This document shows, in pieces, positions 47,206 through 59,230 of a DNA stretch of 64,000 nucleotides. Origin of the DNA: Sipunculus nudus (Eukaryota > Annelida > Sipuncula > Golfingiida > Sipunculidae); NCBI GenBank assembly GCA_026874595.1, contig CM049309.1, positions 71,594,926 through 71,658,925 of the forward strand, in the 5' to 3' direction. The notes under the pieces are model-generated. The model was given only the letters and a program-made list of their open reading frames with translations. It was not told where the DNA came from and ran no database searches. Each line of letters begins with the position of its first letter. The stretch's first letter is position 1. The translations under genes and the position numbers were made by a program.

Positions 47206-47954
47206 ATGCCCGTCTATGGGGGGATGTGTTATGGTATTCCCACTGTTCGCCTGTCTGTTAACCTTTAATGTTGCTGCGATAACTCACCAGGGCTTTGACA
47301 GATTTTCATGAAAACTCACCATAACTACTAACCAATAAATAATCTCACTCAAGTACGATCATAGGCAAAATCCACACATATTAAATAAGGGCAGAGGTCA
47401 ATAGGCTACTCTGAGGCGGTGAGATTTTTCACGGTCGGCCCCCACCCATGGGAAGGTCTTGCCCAACGGCCATGTTCTACTAACAAATGAGTGCCCCTTT
47501 AAAGGGCTTCTCGGTGGTATGACCCAGCAATGTGTTATGCTGACATATTGATCCTCAGTGCTGGCAGCTCCAAGATTCTGAAAAATAATTTGTACCAAAA
47601 TTTGAGGCTTAAAATTTGGGGTCCTTTTATACACGAGGTTGTCTTTTATGCATGTAAATAAGGAATATGATAGATTTTGATAAAACTCAACAGAAATGAT
47701 AAACAATAAAATATCTGACCTAAGATTTCCAGCAAAATCCACGCATATTTAATGAGGTCAGAAGTAACTGCACTTTGGAGGCACCGTGGCGACTTACCAA
47801 AAATCCTATGGATATTCTTGAAACTCATTATACATATTGACCAAAAACAATCCTCATCTGCATTACATTCTCAGCAAATTCACACATATAGAATGAGGTC
47901 AGAGGTCACAAAATGTGCAATGGGCATATTATGCACTATTTGTGGTGCTCTTGT
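47206..47954 (+). repeat. Modular repeat ending in CTCTTGTT, with nested SINE
   Basis: Runs from TGCCCGTCTATGGGG to GTGGTGCTCTTGTT. It contains three related modules of about 100 bp, each ending GCAAATTCACACATAT or GCAAAATCCACACATAT then a GAGGTCAGAGGTCA-type motif (near 47345-47400, 47725-47762, 47870-47905). The SINE at 47408-47590 interrupts it. Its terminal CTTGTT resembles the 3' end of the hairpin-ended family. Confidence 0.6.
47408..47590 (+). mobile_element. SINE fragment, tRNA head missing
   Basis: Body sequence GAGGCGGTGAGATTTTTCAC, then a GGTCGGCCCCCACCC block, CGGCCATG, AATGAGTGC and GGTATGACCCAG, matches the minus strand of 17250-17465 in order. The tRNA-like 5' part is absent, so the copy is 5'-truncated. 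It lies inside a modular repeat. Confidence 0.8.
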
Positions 47955-48076
47955 TTTCAGTATTCACTGTATATTATAACACAGAAATTTTTTAAGTCTA
48001 TCATATTGTAGTCATAGACACCCATAATTTATGTCGAGTCCTGTGTTACCCCACTTACAGTAACATTCACTTTCAG

Positions 48077-48300
48077 CAGACATTGTTTGTGACTGGATGA
48101 CAAGGCAAGATAAGCCAGACCATGGCAGGGATACCACCTTCCATTCCGCCTTCGAGTAAATCGTACTTCCACGGGCGGATCACGCGAGACCAAGCTGAAG
48201 CAGTATTAAAACAGTCAGGGGCTAAGGAGGGCCTCTTCCTGTTACGGGAGAGTCTAAACACGGCGGGGAATTACGCCATCTCAATATGTCACCTTGGACA
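48077..48300 (+). CDS. SYK: Second SYK-like gene, first coding exon (partial gene)
   Basis: The acceptor is CACTTTCAG, with 45 nt of 5' UTR, ATG at 48122 (A at -3, G at +4), and donor GTAAGT at 48301. It encodes MAGIPPSIPPSSKSYFHGRI and on through FLLRESLN to SICHLG, the first half of an N-terminal SH2 with the phosphotyrosine-binding Arg. Coding length (179 nt) and end phase match the first coding exon at 10772, and 42 of 59 full residues are identical. It is head-to-tail with that gene. No following exon was found up to 64000. Either the first intron is long, or this is a partial duplicate. The open frame and intact splice sites favour a real gene. Confidence 0.85.
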
Positions 48301-49064
48301 GTAAGTTATGTTTTTTATCCTTTTCCAAATAATCATTAATGTTGTCAGTGGTGTCTGTTTGGTTGGTTGTCTGTCAAGATGAGTATGCACAAAACTAAAA
48401 CATGGATGTCAAAAAATCTTCGCAGATGGATGGGCAATTCCCACAAAATGATGTCACTTTCCAGTGTGATAAATGTATATCCTAATGCAAATTCAGTTAA
48501 CTGTTTACTGTGTTTGATGTAATTAGCACCCCTACCATAATTAACCCCCCCCCCCCCCCCCCCCCCCATGAATTTTTTAGGGCTCTCCTTAAGAAAACGG
48601 AAGAAATGAGCGATTCACACCTAAAAAGCTATGTTAGTCACAGTTATTTTCCTACCCATTTGATGATTTTGAGGGCGTGAAATTATGTCAGGGTATCCCA
48701 AGCCCATATATATTGCCTAGCGAAAGGAAATTTCCCCTAAATTAGCACCTAAAAGTAATAAAATCCTAAAAAATAAGTCATATCTTAACCTAGAACAGCA
48801 CCACATTAATACGATGGAATCATCCATACTGTATTTACTATTAACATCGTCACTGTCAATCCTAAATATATCGAAACGCTCTATACCATGGAAGGGAATT
48901 TCAGTGTTATAGCACAGACTTATCAGAGTTCTGGGCAGTTGGGCTAATTACAAGAAAAACTGCATCGTAAAGGTCACGCCAGTTCACTAACATTTGCTGA
49001 GTGTCTTGAATGTCGAAATATGACAGTTTGGCCAGATTCAATTGAAAAAATAACGTGGATATAA
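48301..49064. other. Start of long intron, no exon seen
   Basis: A poly(C) run lies at 48546-48567. No exon with SH2 similarity was recognised. Confidence 0.55.
48546..48567. repeat. Poly(C) tract
   Basis: About 22 C in a row, followed by CATGAATTTTTTAG. Length is uncertain in assemblies. Confidence 0.9.
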
Positions 49065-49408
49065 AACAAGGGACCTATGGGTCACGGCGCTCAGCTGTTA
49101 TATATGATTAAAAAATATGATTTAAAAATGAGGCACATGCTGGTTTTATGTGGTAAAAAAATAAGCTGTATTATGAGTTGTTGTTGTTTAGCTTATGTAT
49201 GATTTTTATAGTACCTTTGGAGACAGGAAAGAGGATTGATTTCATTTATTTTATTAACAAATGGAGTGCTATTGTGACACAGATTTTGACTTGGCCATAT
49301 AACTTGTAAGCAGAACATATTATATAAGAGTTTAACTATTTATTAAAAAAAATTACAAATATTGTCCCAAATATAATTTTTATTAAAAATAATAAGAGAA
49401 TCGTATGA
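49065..49408 (-). mobile_element. Hairpin-ended repeat, 3' end of a minus-strand copy
   Basis: On the minus strand it ends CAGCTGAGCGCCGTGACCCA then TAGGTCCCTTGTT, the family's 3' terminus. The interior does not match the plus copies. It may belong to the same element as 53580-54967, split by insertion of long copy 2. Confidence 0.6.
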
Positions 49409-52400
49409 TTTTTAGCTCAGCTGACTATAAGTCATCTGAGCTATAGTCATGGTCCATTGTCCGTCGTCCGTCCGTCTGTCTGTCCGTCCGTCCGTCCGTC
49501 CGTCTGGATGTCCGTCCGTAAGACTGGCACGTTTCGACACCGTTGGACCTACGAATCTGAATTTCGGCATATAGTTAGATGTCCCCATAATCTCCTACCA
49601 TGCCAAAAATTGGGTCAATAGGACTTCGTTCCTTTGAGATATTAAGGAAAAACCTCAATTTTTTATTAGAAATCTATTTTCACACTTCAGGACTGCCTAA
49701 TATCAAAACTACTCATCTGGTTTTCTTCATATTTACCATAAATATTCCTCTATATAGTTCCTATGTACATGCCAGATATTAAGTCAGTATTATATAATTT
49801 AAAAAAGTTATGGGCCCAAACATAATGGACTTTGTAAAAAAATCAGGAAGATATTTGGTCACTTAAGACCAAAAGTGTTAAAGGTAGGGACTTTTTTCCA
49901 GTAATACAACTTTAATTAATCAAAATTTAATTGTATACCAAAGATTAGATCAAAATTTGTTAAATTTTTTTTTAAATATTGGCAAAAATATAAAATTGGT
50001 ACCTTAAATTTTGCCCAACGTTGGCCATGGCACGTTTTTTTCCTGTAAGTACTGTGGATTTAATTTTCACACCATGTATACATAAGGATTTAATCTGTTA
50101 AAATCTGAAATTTGAAAATAAAAGCTGCAAAATTAGGCTTGTTATTGAATTTTTTTGGAGGCTCTTGTTGTATTTCCTTACATTGTCAAGCAGTCCACTT
50201 TGATGACTGTAGGTCATTCAGTGCACATCTCTATGCTCCCCAGGCTGTTGACATAATTTTAGATGTCCCCAAAATCTCCTACCATACCGAAAATTGGGTC
50301 ATTAGGACTTCGTTCCTTCGAGATATTAAGGAAAAAAACTCTGTTTTCCATTAAAAAAAAAGCCATTGTTACACTTCAAGGCTGCCTAATATCAAAACCA
50401 CTGATCTGTTTTTGATTGTATTTAGTATTCACATTCTTTTATACATTTTCTATGAACATACCAAAAATTAGGTCAGTATTGGGTATTATTTTGAAGTTAT
50501 GGGCCAAAACATAATGCAATTTTTTAAAAAATCAGGAAATATATTTACTCACATGAGAATTGATGAACCTAGAGACCTTTTTTCAGGAATATAACTTTAT
50601 TTAATCAAGATTCAATTGTTTACCCAAAATTAGATCTGAATTTTGCAAATTTTCAAGTTATTAGCATAAATAAAAAATCAATACCTTAAATTTTGTCCAA
50701 CTTTGGCACTGTTGATTTAATTTCCCCAGCATATATGCATAAGGATTTAATCTTTTAAAATCTGAACTTTCAAAAGAAATTGATTGGAATGAATAGCTTT
50801 TATTCATGTTTTCATACACCATGTCAAGTGTTGTTTACATCTAGCCCACCTAGTAGTACAGCCTTCACTTGCATTATGTAACCCACCCCAGGCAGCTTAC
50901 CTTGGCCCAGCTTGGCCACTACTAGCAGGCTTCCCCTCGCCCTGCACTCATCCCCCCCCCCCCAGCTGGTGCATAAACTAGATGAATGTTATAATTTTTC
51001 TGTATTTTATTTTATTCTTGGACATGCTACATTTTAGATTTTGTATTGAACCACCAGGGTTACAATGATTAAAATGTACATTTAATTGTGTCCACAAAGT
51101 GGTGTATTGCTGTGAAAGTGTGGATGTTCATGAGACAAGTAATTCCTTACTTCAGAAGAGTAAAAACTTCACCAGGTGTGAAATTGACTATTAATTCCAG
51201 TAATTAATTAAAACTGGGATAGTAATTAGCACAATGATATTGTTTGTCCCTCATCTAACCAACAGTGTGTATACTTTATTTGAAGAGATGTTTTATTTTA
51301 TCAAATTTACTTTTATTTTATTTTGGTGAATAAAATTAAGCATGTCCTGAAAACTCCAATATGCAACACTTTTTAATAGTGATTCAAGGAATACTCTTGT
51401 AGATGCCATGTTGTTGCATTATTTTCTTTTAAAATCAGTTTAAACATTTATGATTTAAAAATAATAAAATATATGTGTATGCATAATATGACCCAATGTT
51501 TTTTTCTCTGTATATATAATGATTGCAACTTTTGCAACAATTCTAATATTTTAACTTATATTTTCAGGTTTTTTAATTAAAAATTTATAAACCTGTAAAT
51601 AAAAAAATGATTCAGATAAAAACTTCTTAATGGAAAAAGTGGATCTGCTTAAAAAAATAGGATTATATATAAACTTAAATGCATTATTCTCTTGAAAGTG
51701 AAATAAAGGTATTAGTCCATTCTGTCCACTTACCTGTCCATCTGTAAATTTCCGTATGCAACACAGTATCTCAAAACTTTTACTGCTTTTCTTCATGACA
51801 GTCTTGTCAGAGTATTAGTTTGCAATCATATATTTAGAACTTTACTATAACCAAGTAGGAGGGCCCCTTTCCTCTTAGCTTTTCATATTCTTATATAAAT
51901 GAAAAACATTACAATAGAATATTTCTACATCCACCTTCGTGCTGCCCTCACTTTTCCCTTCTCCGAACCCCATCCCAAAGTCAGCCTCAGTAAGCAAGAA
52001 CAAGATGAATCAGATATATTCATACTTTAATATTTTGTATAACTATTTATCTATAGGTACCTATGTACATGCCAGAAATTATGTCAATATTGTGTAATAT
52101 GTAGACATAGTGGGCATCACAATAATGTACCTTGTCAAGACTAAAGAGATATTGTGTCATACAGTCACAAAATCATAAGTCACTTCATCAGCATAGTTAA
52201 TCATAACATCATATCTGTCAAATTGAACGCTTGCAGACTACCATACACTTTAGATCCTTCAACAAATAGCCTTATCATCATTCTACTACTGCTTATTACT
52301 GCTGTCATTGCATTCATATTTGCTCAAATATATCACAATTTTCAACCCCTCCTAAATAAATAAAAAATAAACCACTTTATTTGACTCTATTAATCCATCA

Positions 52401-52572
52401 GTCAGGTAATTTCATTTATCATTTACTCACATATTACATTACATTCCTTTATAATAGCCCAACATGTACATGATATTCATAAGCTTTATCGACTCGAAAT
52501 AGTATCACAGTGGAGAAACATTTATAGTCAAATCACGATCAGTTAAGCTCCGTGACCCATGGGTCCCTTGTT
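49409..52572 (+). mobile_element. Hairpin-ended repeat, long copy 2
   Basis: Same termini as copy 1: hairpin starting AGCTCAG at 49414, GTCCGTCC-rich tract at 49458-49520, and GACCCATGGGTC then CCTTGTT at the end (52553-52572). It is co-linear with 38488-43056 but without the inserted TIR element, and with one rather than two copies of a duplicated AATGATTGCAACTTTTGCAA motif. No protein is evident; a 69-codon frame (52154-52363) is shared with copy 1 but changes mostly at coding positions. Confidence 0.8.
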
Positions 52573-53579
52573 TAAAATAAAATATAACTGAAGTGATTAT
52601 TAAAATAATATTAAAGAATATATTCATGAATGCATTCATGAATACATTTTGAAAGTTTTTGCACTGATATTCATATACTTTCATTTTTACCTGAATTCCC
52701 ATTCTTATGAAAGAAATTTTATCATGGAGTACATATTCATATTCGTATTTAAATACAGTTGCAAAGTATTCGCACCATATTTGGTATTTATTCAGTTTTC
52801 ACCAAACAATGATGTTGAGAATCCAGAATATACAAGATTCACACATTTAAATAATGATCATAAGTACCTGGTTTTATGGCTTTTATTTATATTAAAAAAA
52901 TAAATGTAATATATTCATTTTGGACTAATTTCACATCAATGTACACACTAGACACAGTAGGAATCTAGATTAATATTTTCTTAACTGCATCTTTGTCTAT
53001 CATTAATTTCCTTCATATGATCCCTAATGATTAGTAATGAATAATATGATTTACTTTTTTATCATTAAAATTTAACTGAAAAATACCATAGGTGACTGCA
53101 TGGTGTTATTTGGAATACGTGACATTCTATCCATCGATACAAGATTCTTATATCATCAGTAACTCAAGTTAATTTCTTGTTATTATCAACTAACAAATTC
53201 CTTTTCTATTTTTCTTTAATTTGTTATTAAAAATCAATAAAAATTTATTAATTTGATACAAGATTCTTATATCATCAGTAACTCAAGTTAATTTCCTGTT
53301 ATTATCAACTAACAAATTCCTTTTCTATTTTTCTTTAATTTGTTATTAAAAATCAATAAAAATTTATTAATTTATTGTTTATTGTTATGTTGTTGGTTAA
53401 AAATACTAGATGAGTTGGGTTGGACACCTGGATCAACTGTGGCTGGCCATAAGCTGCCTGGCTGCCCCACTTAATGCCTCGCCTCAAGCATGCATAATTT
53501 GCTGAAAGTTCAACAAGGTCAACATACAGGTGACTCAAGAGGGGCTAGAGAGAGCCAAGGTCTGACATGGTCTATAAAA
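52573..53579. other. No gene seen; contains a tandem duplication
   Basis: AT-rich DNA. The only structure seen is the 119-bp direct duplication at 53136-53373. Confidence 0.5.
53136..53373 (+). repeat. 119-bp tandem duplication
   Basis: The block starting GATACAAGATTCTTATATCA at 53136 repeats in full at 53255 with about one difference (TTTCTTG versus TTTCCTG). This is a very recent duplication or an assembly artefact. Confidence 0.9.
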
Positions 53580-54967
53580 CATTAATAAAAGCTACAATTT
53601 TTGGCCAATTTCCTCAGCTTTCTTAACTAAAAAGCTGAAATCCTTATGTGTGCATGATATGAAAATTATATCAACAGTGCTCACAGGAAACAAACATGCC
53701 ATGGTCAAAGTTGGGCAAAATTTAAGGTACTAATTTTATATTTATGCTAATAACTTATAAAATTTGAAAAATTCAGAACTAATTTTGGGCATTCAATTGA
53801 ATCTTGATTAAATAATGTAACATCCCTGACAAAAAATCTTTAGCTTCAGCAATCCTTTTGTTAAGGAAGTAAATGTATTTCTTGATTTTTTACAAAGTGC
53901 ATTATGTTTTGGCCCATAACTTAAAACAATTACGCAATACTGACATCATTTCTTGCATTTGCATAGAGAATGTATAGAAAAATATGTATATTATATATGA
54001 TTAAAGTCAGATCAGTGGTTTTGATATTAGGCAGTCTTGAAGTGTAACAATGGGTTTTTTAATGGAAAAATGAAGTTTTTCATTAATATCTCGAAGGTAT
54101 TAAGTCCTAGTGACCAATTTCTTGGCATGGTAGGGGATTTTTGAGACATCTAATTGTATGCCAAATTTTAGGAACTGGGAGCTGAAGCTGGGGAGCTGAG
54201 CTCTTCCAAACTGCATGACACTAGCTTGATGTAAACAATATGTTACATGGTGCTTGAAAACTTAAATAAAATCTACAGTTTTTGATCAACTGGTTTCAAA
54301 TTTTTGGTGTAACAGGCAAAATGCTAACAAAAACATGATGTGAAAATTAAATCCAAAGTACTTACAGGAAAAAAACGTGCCATGGTCAAAGATGGGCAAA
54401 ATTTAAGGTACCAATTTTTTATTTTTGTTATTATTTTAAAAAATTTAAAAGATTTTGATCTAATTTTGCTTATACAATTTAATTTTGATTAATTAAAGTT
54501 ATATTACTGGAAAAAAGTCCATAGCTTTAACATGTTTTGTGTTAAGTGATCAAATATCTTTCCTGATTTTTTACAAAATGCATTATGTTTGGGCCCATAA
54601 CTTTTTTAAATTATATAATACAGACATAATTTCTGGCATGTACATAGGAACTATATAGAGGAATATTTATGGTAAATATGAGGAAAAACAGATGAGTGGT
54701 TCTGATATTAGGCAGTCCTGAAGTGTGAAAATAGGTTTTTAATAAAAAATTGAGGCTTTTCCTTAATTTCTCGAAGGAACAAAGTTGCAAAGACCCAGTT
54801 TTCGGCTTGGTAGGAGATCTTGGGGACATCTAACATTATGCCGAATTTTGGATTCCTAGGTCTTACGGTTTCAAAACGTGCCACATCTACGGACCGACAG
54901 ACGGACCGACGACGGACAATGGACCACAACTATAACTCAGATGACTTATAGTCAGCTGAGCTAAAAA
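53580..54967 (-). mobile_element. Hairpin-ended repeat, 5' part of a minus-strand copy
   Basis: Reading leftward from 54967: TTTTTAGCTCAGCTGACTAT, AAGTCATCTGAG, GTCCATTGTCCGTCG, then GTTAGATGTCCCCAAGATCT and the two partly repeated 5' monomers found in the long copies. The 3' terminus may be the piece at 49065. Confidence 0.75.
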
Positions 54968-55001
54968 GTACCTGAGTTTGAAACCATAGAATTCTAAGAT
55001 A

Positions 55002-56611
55002 CTGTATTCGACATAATAAGCGCCCCGGACGCTCTCAAAATTTAATTTTTTCCAAATTTTTTATACCCTAATAAGCGCCCCCCCCCCCCCCCCCCCCCCA
55101 AAAAAAACATCTGCCAACTTCCAAAGTGCATTACGATCCTCCAATTTAACACTGGGGCTTGTGTACCGATTTGCAGATGATTTTATTTTGTGTTGCTTGA
55201 GAGAATTGTCTGAATGACTACAGTTCGAGATTTCCTTTGCAGGTGAAGAGGAAAAATAAGGATGGTAATAAATGAACACTTTTATAAAAGTCAACGCCTA
55301 ATAAGGTAGCAGAATATATAAAATGTTCATATAAAAATATGTAAAACAGTATTTATTTGAATAATGAAAAAAAATAATACGGGACATCAGTACCCGGATT
55401 ATGTCAGTCACCTTGCGCAAATACCTTTGACAGCTGAGCTGATTAATGACATGGAATGGCATCGACAATAATTGTCTTTTTTTTTCTTATATTGTGCTTG
55501 ATATTACATGCAAAAGTTTTAAAAAAAAACTGAAATACTGGCCCTCAGACTCCAGCGTATTATATTTACTTCAGTGCGTATACGAACCATATCCGGGGTT
55601 TTGTTTTAAAATTGTTAGGAAATTTGTCATATTTATATCCCGCGGAAACATGGTCCCTTTCTTGAACTTTGTTGACCCATTATAATACATTCATTCCTCG
55701 ACGTAGTCCAATAATACAAGCTTGACAAACATTGTCACCTGAGGAAAGGCCGCTTCATATTTATAATTATAATGCGCTACTGGTTGTCTTGTAATTGAAG
55801 TGCCATGAGCGAGTGTCGTTGTATGTTAGTGTGCAAACCAGCTGACAGCGTCCGCATTCACTGGACTCGTGAACATTTTACGCAGTAAATACGGCACCAT
55901 ATGAAAAAATCATCCTTGAAAATCCCTGTGTCAATGCGGCAAGGGCAAACCTTTTCTCACCAATTATTTAACTATGTGCACATGGAAATCTGATGTATAA
56001 ACAATAAATTCAAACAAAAACAAAGCATTTTAATGTTCTTTATTGAGTGTATATTACCACCATATGGACATGATCACTGATATTCACGGCGTCAAGTTCG
56101 GCTGACGTAATAATTCAAATTGCCGTAAATTATCCTTGGCGGCCCTGAGGACGCTGAGAAACTTGTACCAGTGTCTAAGACGGCCGCCCTTCTTTGCCAG
56201 TATTTTAAGATAAAATTTATCGTCATGTACACGAGCAAATACAGTAAGTAATATATATTTCATTGCATAGTACATCCACATACGTACCTGAATTCAGGTC
56301 ACCCAATCAGCATGGCCACCTGCAGGGTCTGCCTTCACACCGTCATTCAGTGTTATCTATGATACACTGGACCACTGATTCTGTTATGTGTAACTAATAT
56401 TATTATTATATTAGATGATAAAGCTTAACGGAGATTGAATAAAAACTGGTGGTAACTTTTAAGCTTGGTGGGGAGAAATGAAAGCATTACGTTGTCCTGT
56501 GTTATATTGGCTAAGGAGAAAAGTGAGGTTAGGATGGCTCATCCTTTAGTTTCATAAAGTGATCTCCCAAATCCGGTGGGGGGGGGGGGACGCTTATTAC
56601 GTCGAATACGG
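55002..56611. mobile_element. 1.6-kb TIR transposon with TA target site
   Basis: The left end CTGTATTCGACATAATAAGC and the right end (reverse complement CCGTATTCGACGTAATAAGC) are inverted repeats of about 25 bp followed by GC-rich GCCCC or GTCCCC. TA flanks both sides (55000-55001, 56612-56613). A poly(C) run sits at 55079-55100. Interior frames (55446-55685 on +, 56084-56281 on -) have no recognised transposase motif. Tc1/mariner-pogo affinity is inference from the TA site. Confidence 0.78.
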
Positions 56612-56613
56612 TA

Positions 56614-58486
56614 TATTTTAACAAGTCAGAGGTCACAAGACATATGTAGAGTGTCTCTTTCACTCTTTCAGTGCATGTGTTTGTCCCCCTTTTTTTCAAA
56701 ATTCCTATTTTTATACTTTTCTAGTTGTGTTCAAATTGCTGTGAAAATAGGTTTATGTCAGGATAATGAGGATATAAGTTAACTGTTAGTAGATTTAAGC
56801 TCTGTGTGGTAAAAGAAATAAACATAAAAACTGAGCATCATTTACTTGCATAAATTATTTAAAATGTTTTAAAGAATATGATGGTTTTGTTTCCACATTG
56901 GCCTATCAAGAATGAGCAAGAATAATGATGTTTCACAATCCTACTTTTGGCCAACTTATTTCCTTCTGTTTCCTACTTTTGTTCTACATTTTCTAGATTT
57001 CCATTCCAACTTTTGTCTGCTTTCTCTTGTATGAATTACATTTAATAAAATATCTGTGAAATGTTCCTTCAAAAACAAGATAGATGCAACAATGATAAAA
57101 TATTTTCTGCCTAGAATTAGTGAAACTCCTGCTATAACTACTTAGGTAACTGGACGGAGTCTTTGCTATCCACCAATTATCATTTTAATCATAGAGATGT
57201 TATCAGGTCTAATATAAACTTTCCAGCTTTATTTAGTACTAGCAAGCACAACATAACTTGTATATAAACACCAACAACACAGGCAGACAATGATCATGTC
57301 CCTCTGGAAGTACGATATGAACACAACTGTAGTCATAAAACACTTCCTGGTACAAAGTAGGAGACCTCTCAGGGGTGGATATTAATGGTTCACCACTTGC
57401 CTGGGTCAAGTTAAAGATAAAATGGTGCTAGGGCAATCAAAAGTCAGCTCCTATGTGCCTGACTGGGCAAGGGTTTCCAAAGGGTATGTGGAACCCTGCT
57501 TTTTATGACTCAGTCATCAGACCTCTTACTTTTTAAAATCAAATTACTGTAAATTCTATTTCAGTCAATTTAATATCAGTTATAATTTACTTTGTATCTA
57601 ATATTCACTCCCCCTCAAATATTATTAAAAAGACAACCCTTATTGGCCATAGCACTGGAATATATATAAGTCAATTTGGGCTGTAATCTTATAATTACCC
57701 ATACACATTGATATCACTGTCCCTGGTTGCATATTAGTGTGATGTGAGGGACATATAACTCTGTCTGTAAATGTATATGTATCTCCTTTTGTCTATGATA
57801 TCTCATGAACAGTTTGACTTTGTAACAACTTTTCCATCTCATATTATGATATAATGAAGGACCTGTAGCCATGAAATGTGCATATTTTATTTTGCCAAAA
57901 AAAGATCAAGGGGTTTCAGGGGTTTTCATTAAAACAGCCGGGCTGTATTGAAATCCTTTGGGGTCCACTAAAGGTTCTCTCCTACTTGATCCTAGTGCCT
58001 GGTGGATAGTTTTGTCCATTTTGAGCCCTGTAGACACTTGTCATCCAAGATCTGGTGACCTGGTAGCTTGTTTATAAAGCAACCTGAAGCTGTGCTGCAT
58101 GGCAAAAAAATTATCATAACAAATAACATTGCAGAAAACCTCCTAAAACAGCTCTACTCCGACTAAGTCAACACAGACTTTATCTTTAAGCTGTTGATTG
58201 GAGATTCAATATACCAGAAACAGGACATTCACAGGACTGACAAGGTCAAAGGTCAAACTCAAAAGTGCATTCCTGTGTAAACTATTGGTTCAACTGAAAA
58301 GAGCCCAACAGAGACTTTGAGTCATGCATATAATATGGGATGTGTACACATCCTTGAAAACATGGAATTGAAAGTTCTTGAATTTAAAATGATAAGTTCA
58401 AGATATTGAAAGTCCTTGTAAGAAGTGCTTTTCCCCTAAAAGTCTATATTCAGTTCCAACATAAATTAGGTTTCAACATACTCTAG
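56614..58486. other. No gene seen
   Basis: AT-rich, presumably intronic or intergenic. No SH2 or kinase exon was recognised. Fragments near 57366 (CTTGCCTGGG) may be old repeat. Confidence 0.5.
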
Positions 58487-59230
58487 AGGTCCAACATGAA
58501 ATAGGGATCCAGAATAATGTAGAGGTTCAACATGAAATACGGATCCAGAATAATGTAGAGGTCAAACATGAAATAGGGATCCAGATTAATGTAGAGGTCC
58601 AACATGAAATAGGGATCCAGATTAATTTAGAGGTCAAACATGAACTAGGGATCCAGATTAATGTAGAGGTCCAACATGAAATAGGGATCCAGATTAATGT
58701 AGAGGTCCAACATGAAATAGGGATCCAGATTAATTTAGAGGTCAAACATGAACTAGGGATCCAGATTAATTTAGAGGTCAAACATGAAATAGGGATCCAG
58801 ATTAATTTAGAGGTCAAACATGAACTAGGGATCCAGATTAATGTAGAGGTCCAACATGAAATAGGGATCCAGAATAATGTAGAGGTCAAACATGAAATAG
58901 GGATCCAGATTAATGTAGAGGTCCAACATGAAATAGGGATCCAGATTAATTTAGAGGTCAAACATGAACTAGGGATCCAGATTAATGTAGAGGTCCAACA
59001 TGAAATAGGGATCCAGATTAATGTAGAGGTCCAACATGAAATAGGGATCCAGATTAATGTAGAGGTCCAACATGAAATGGGGATCCAGATTAATTTAGAG
59101 GTCAAACATGAACTAGGGATCCAGATTAATGTAGAGGTCCAACATGAAATAGGGATCCAGATTAATGTAGAGGTCCAACATGAAATAGGGATCCAGATTA
59201 ATGTAGAGGTCCAACATGAAATAGGTATCA
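58487..59230 (+). repeat. 36-bp minisatellite, about 21 units
   Basis: Each unit contains AGGTCCAACATGAAATAGGG followed by ATCCAGATTAATGTAG (GGATCC in nearly every unit). Two main variants alternate: TCCAACATGAAAT and TCAAACATGAACT. Because 36 is a multiple of three, long frames stay open: 264 codons on minus (59321-58527, period WIPISCWTSTLI) and a 12-residue period GIQINVEVQHEI on plus. No start context, signal or composition supports a gene. Confidence 0.93.

Noticed and set aside
42638-52363. 69-codon hydrophobic frame shared by both long repeat copies (42638-42847 and 52154-52363)
   Set aside because: Of four base differences seen, three change the residue, so there is no sign of coding constraint.
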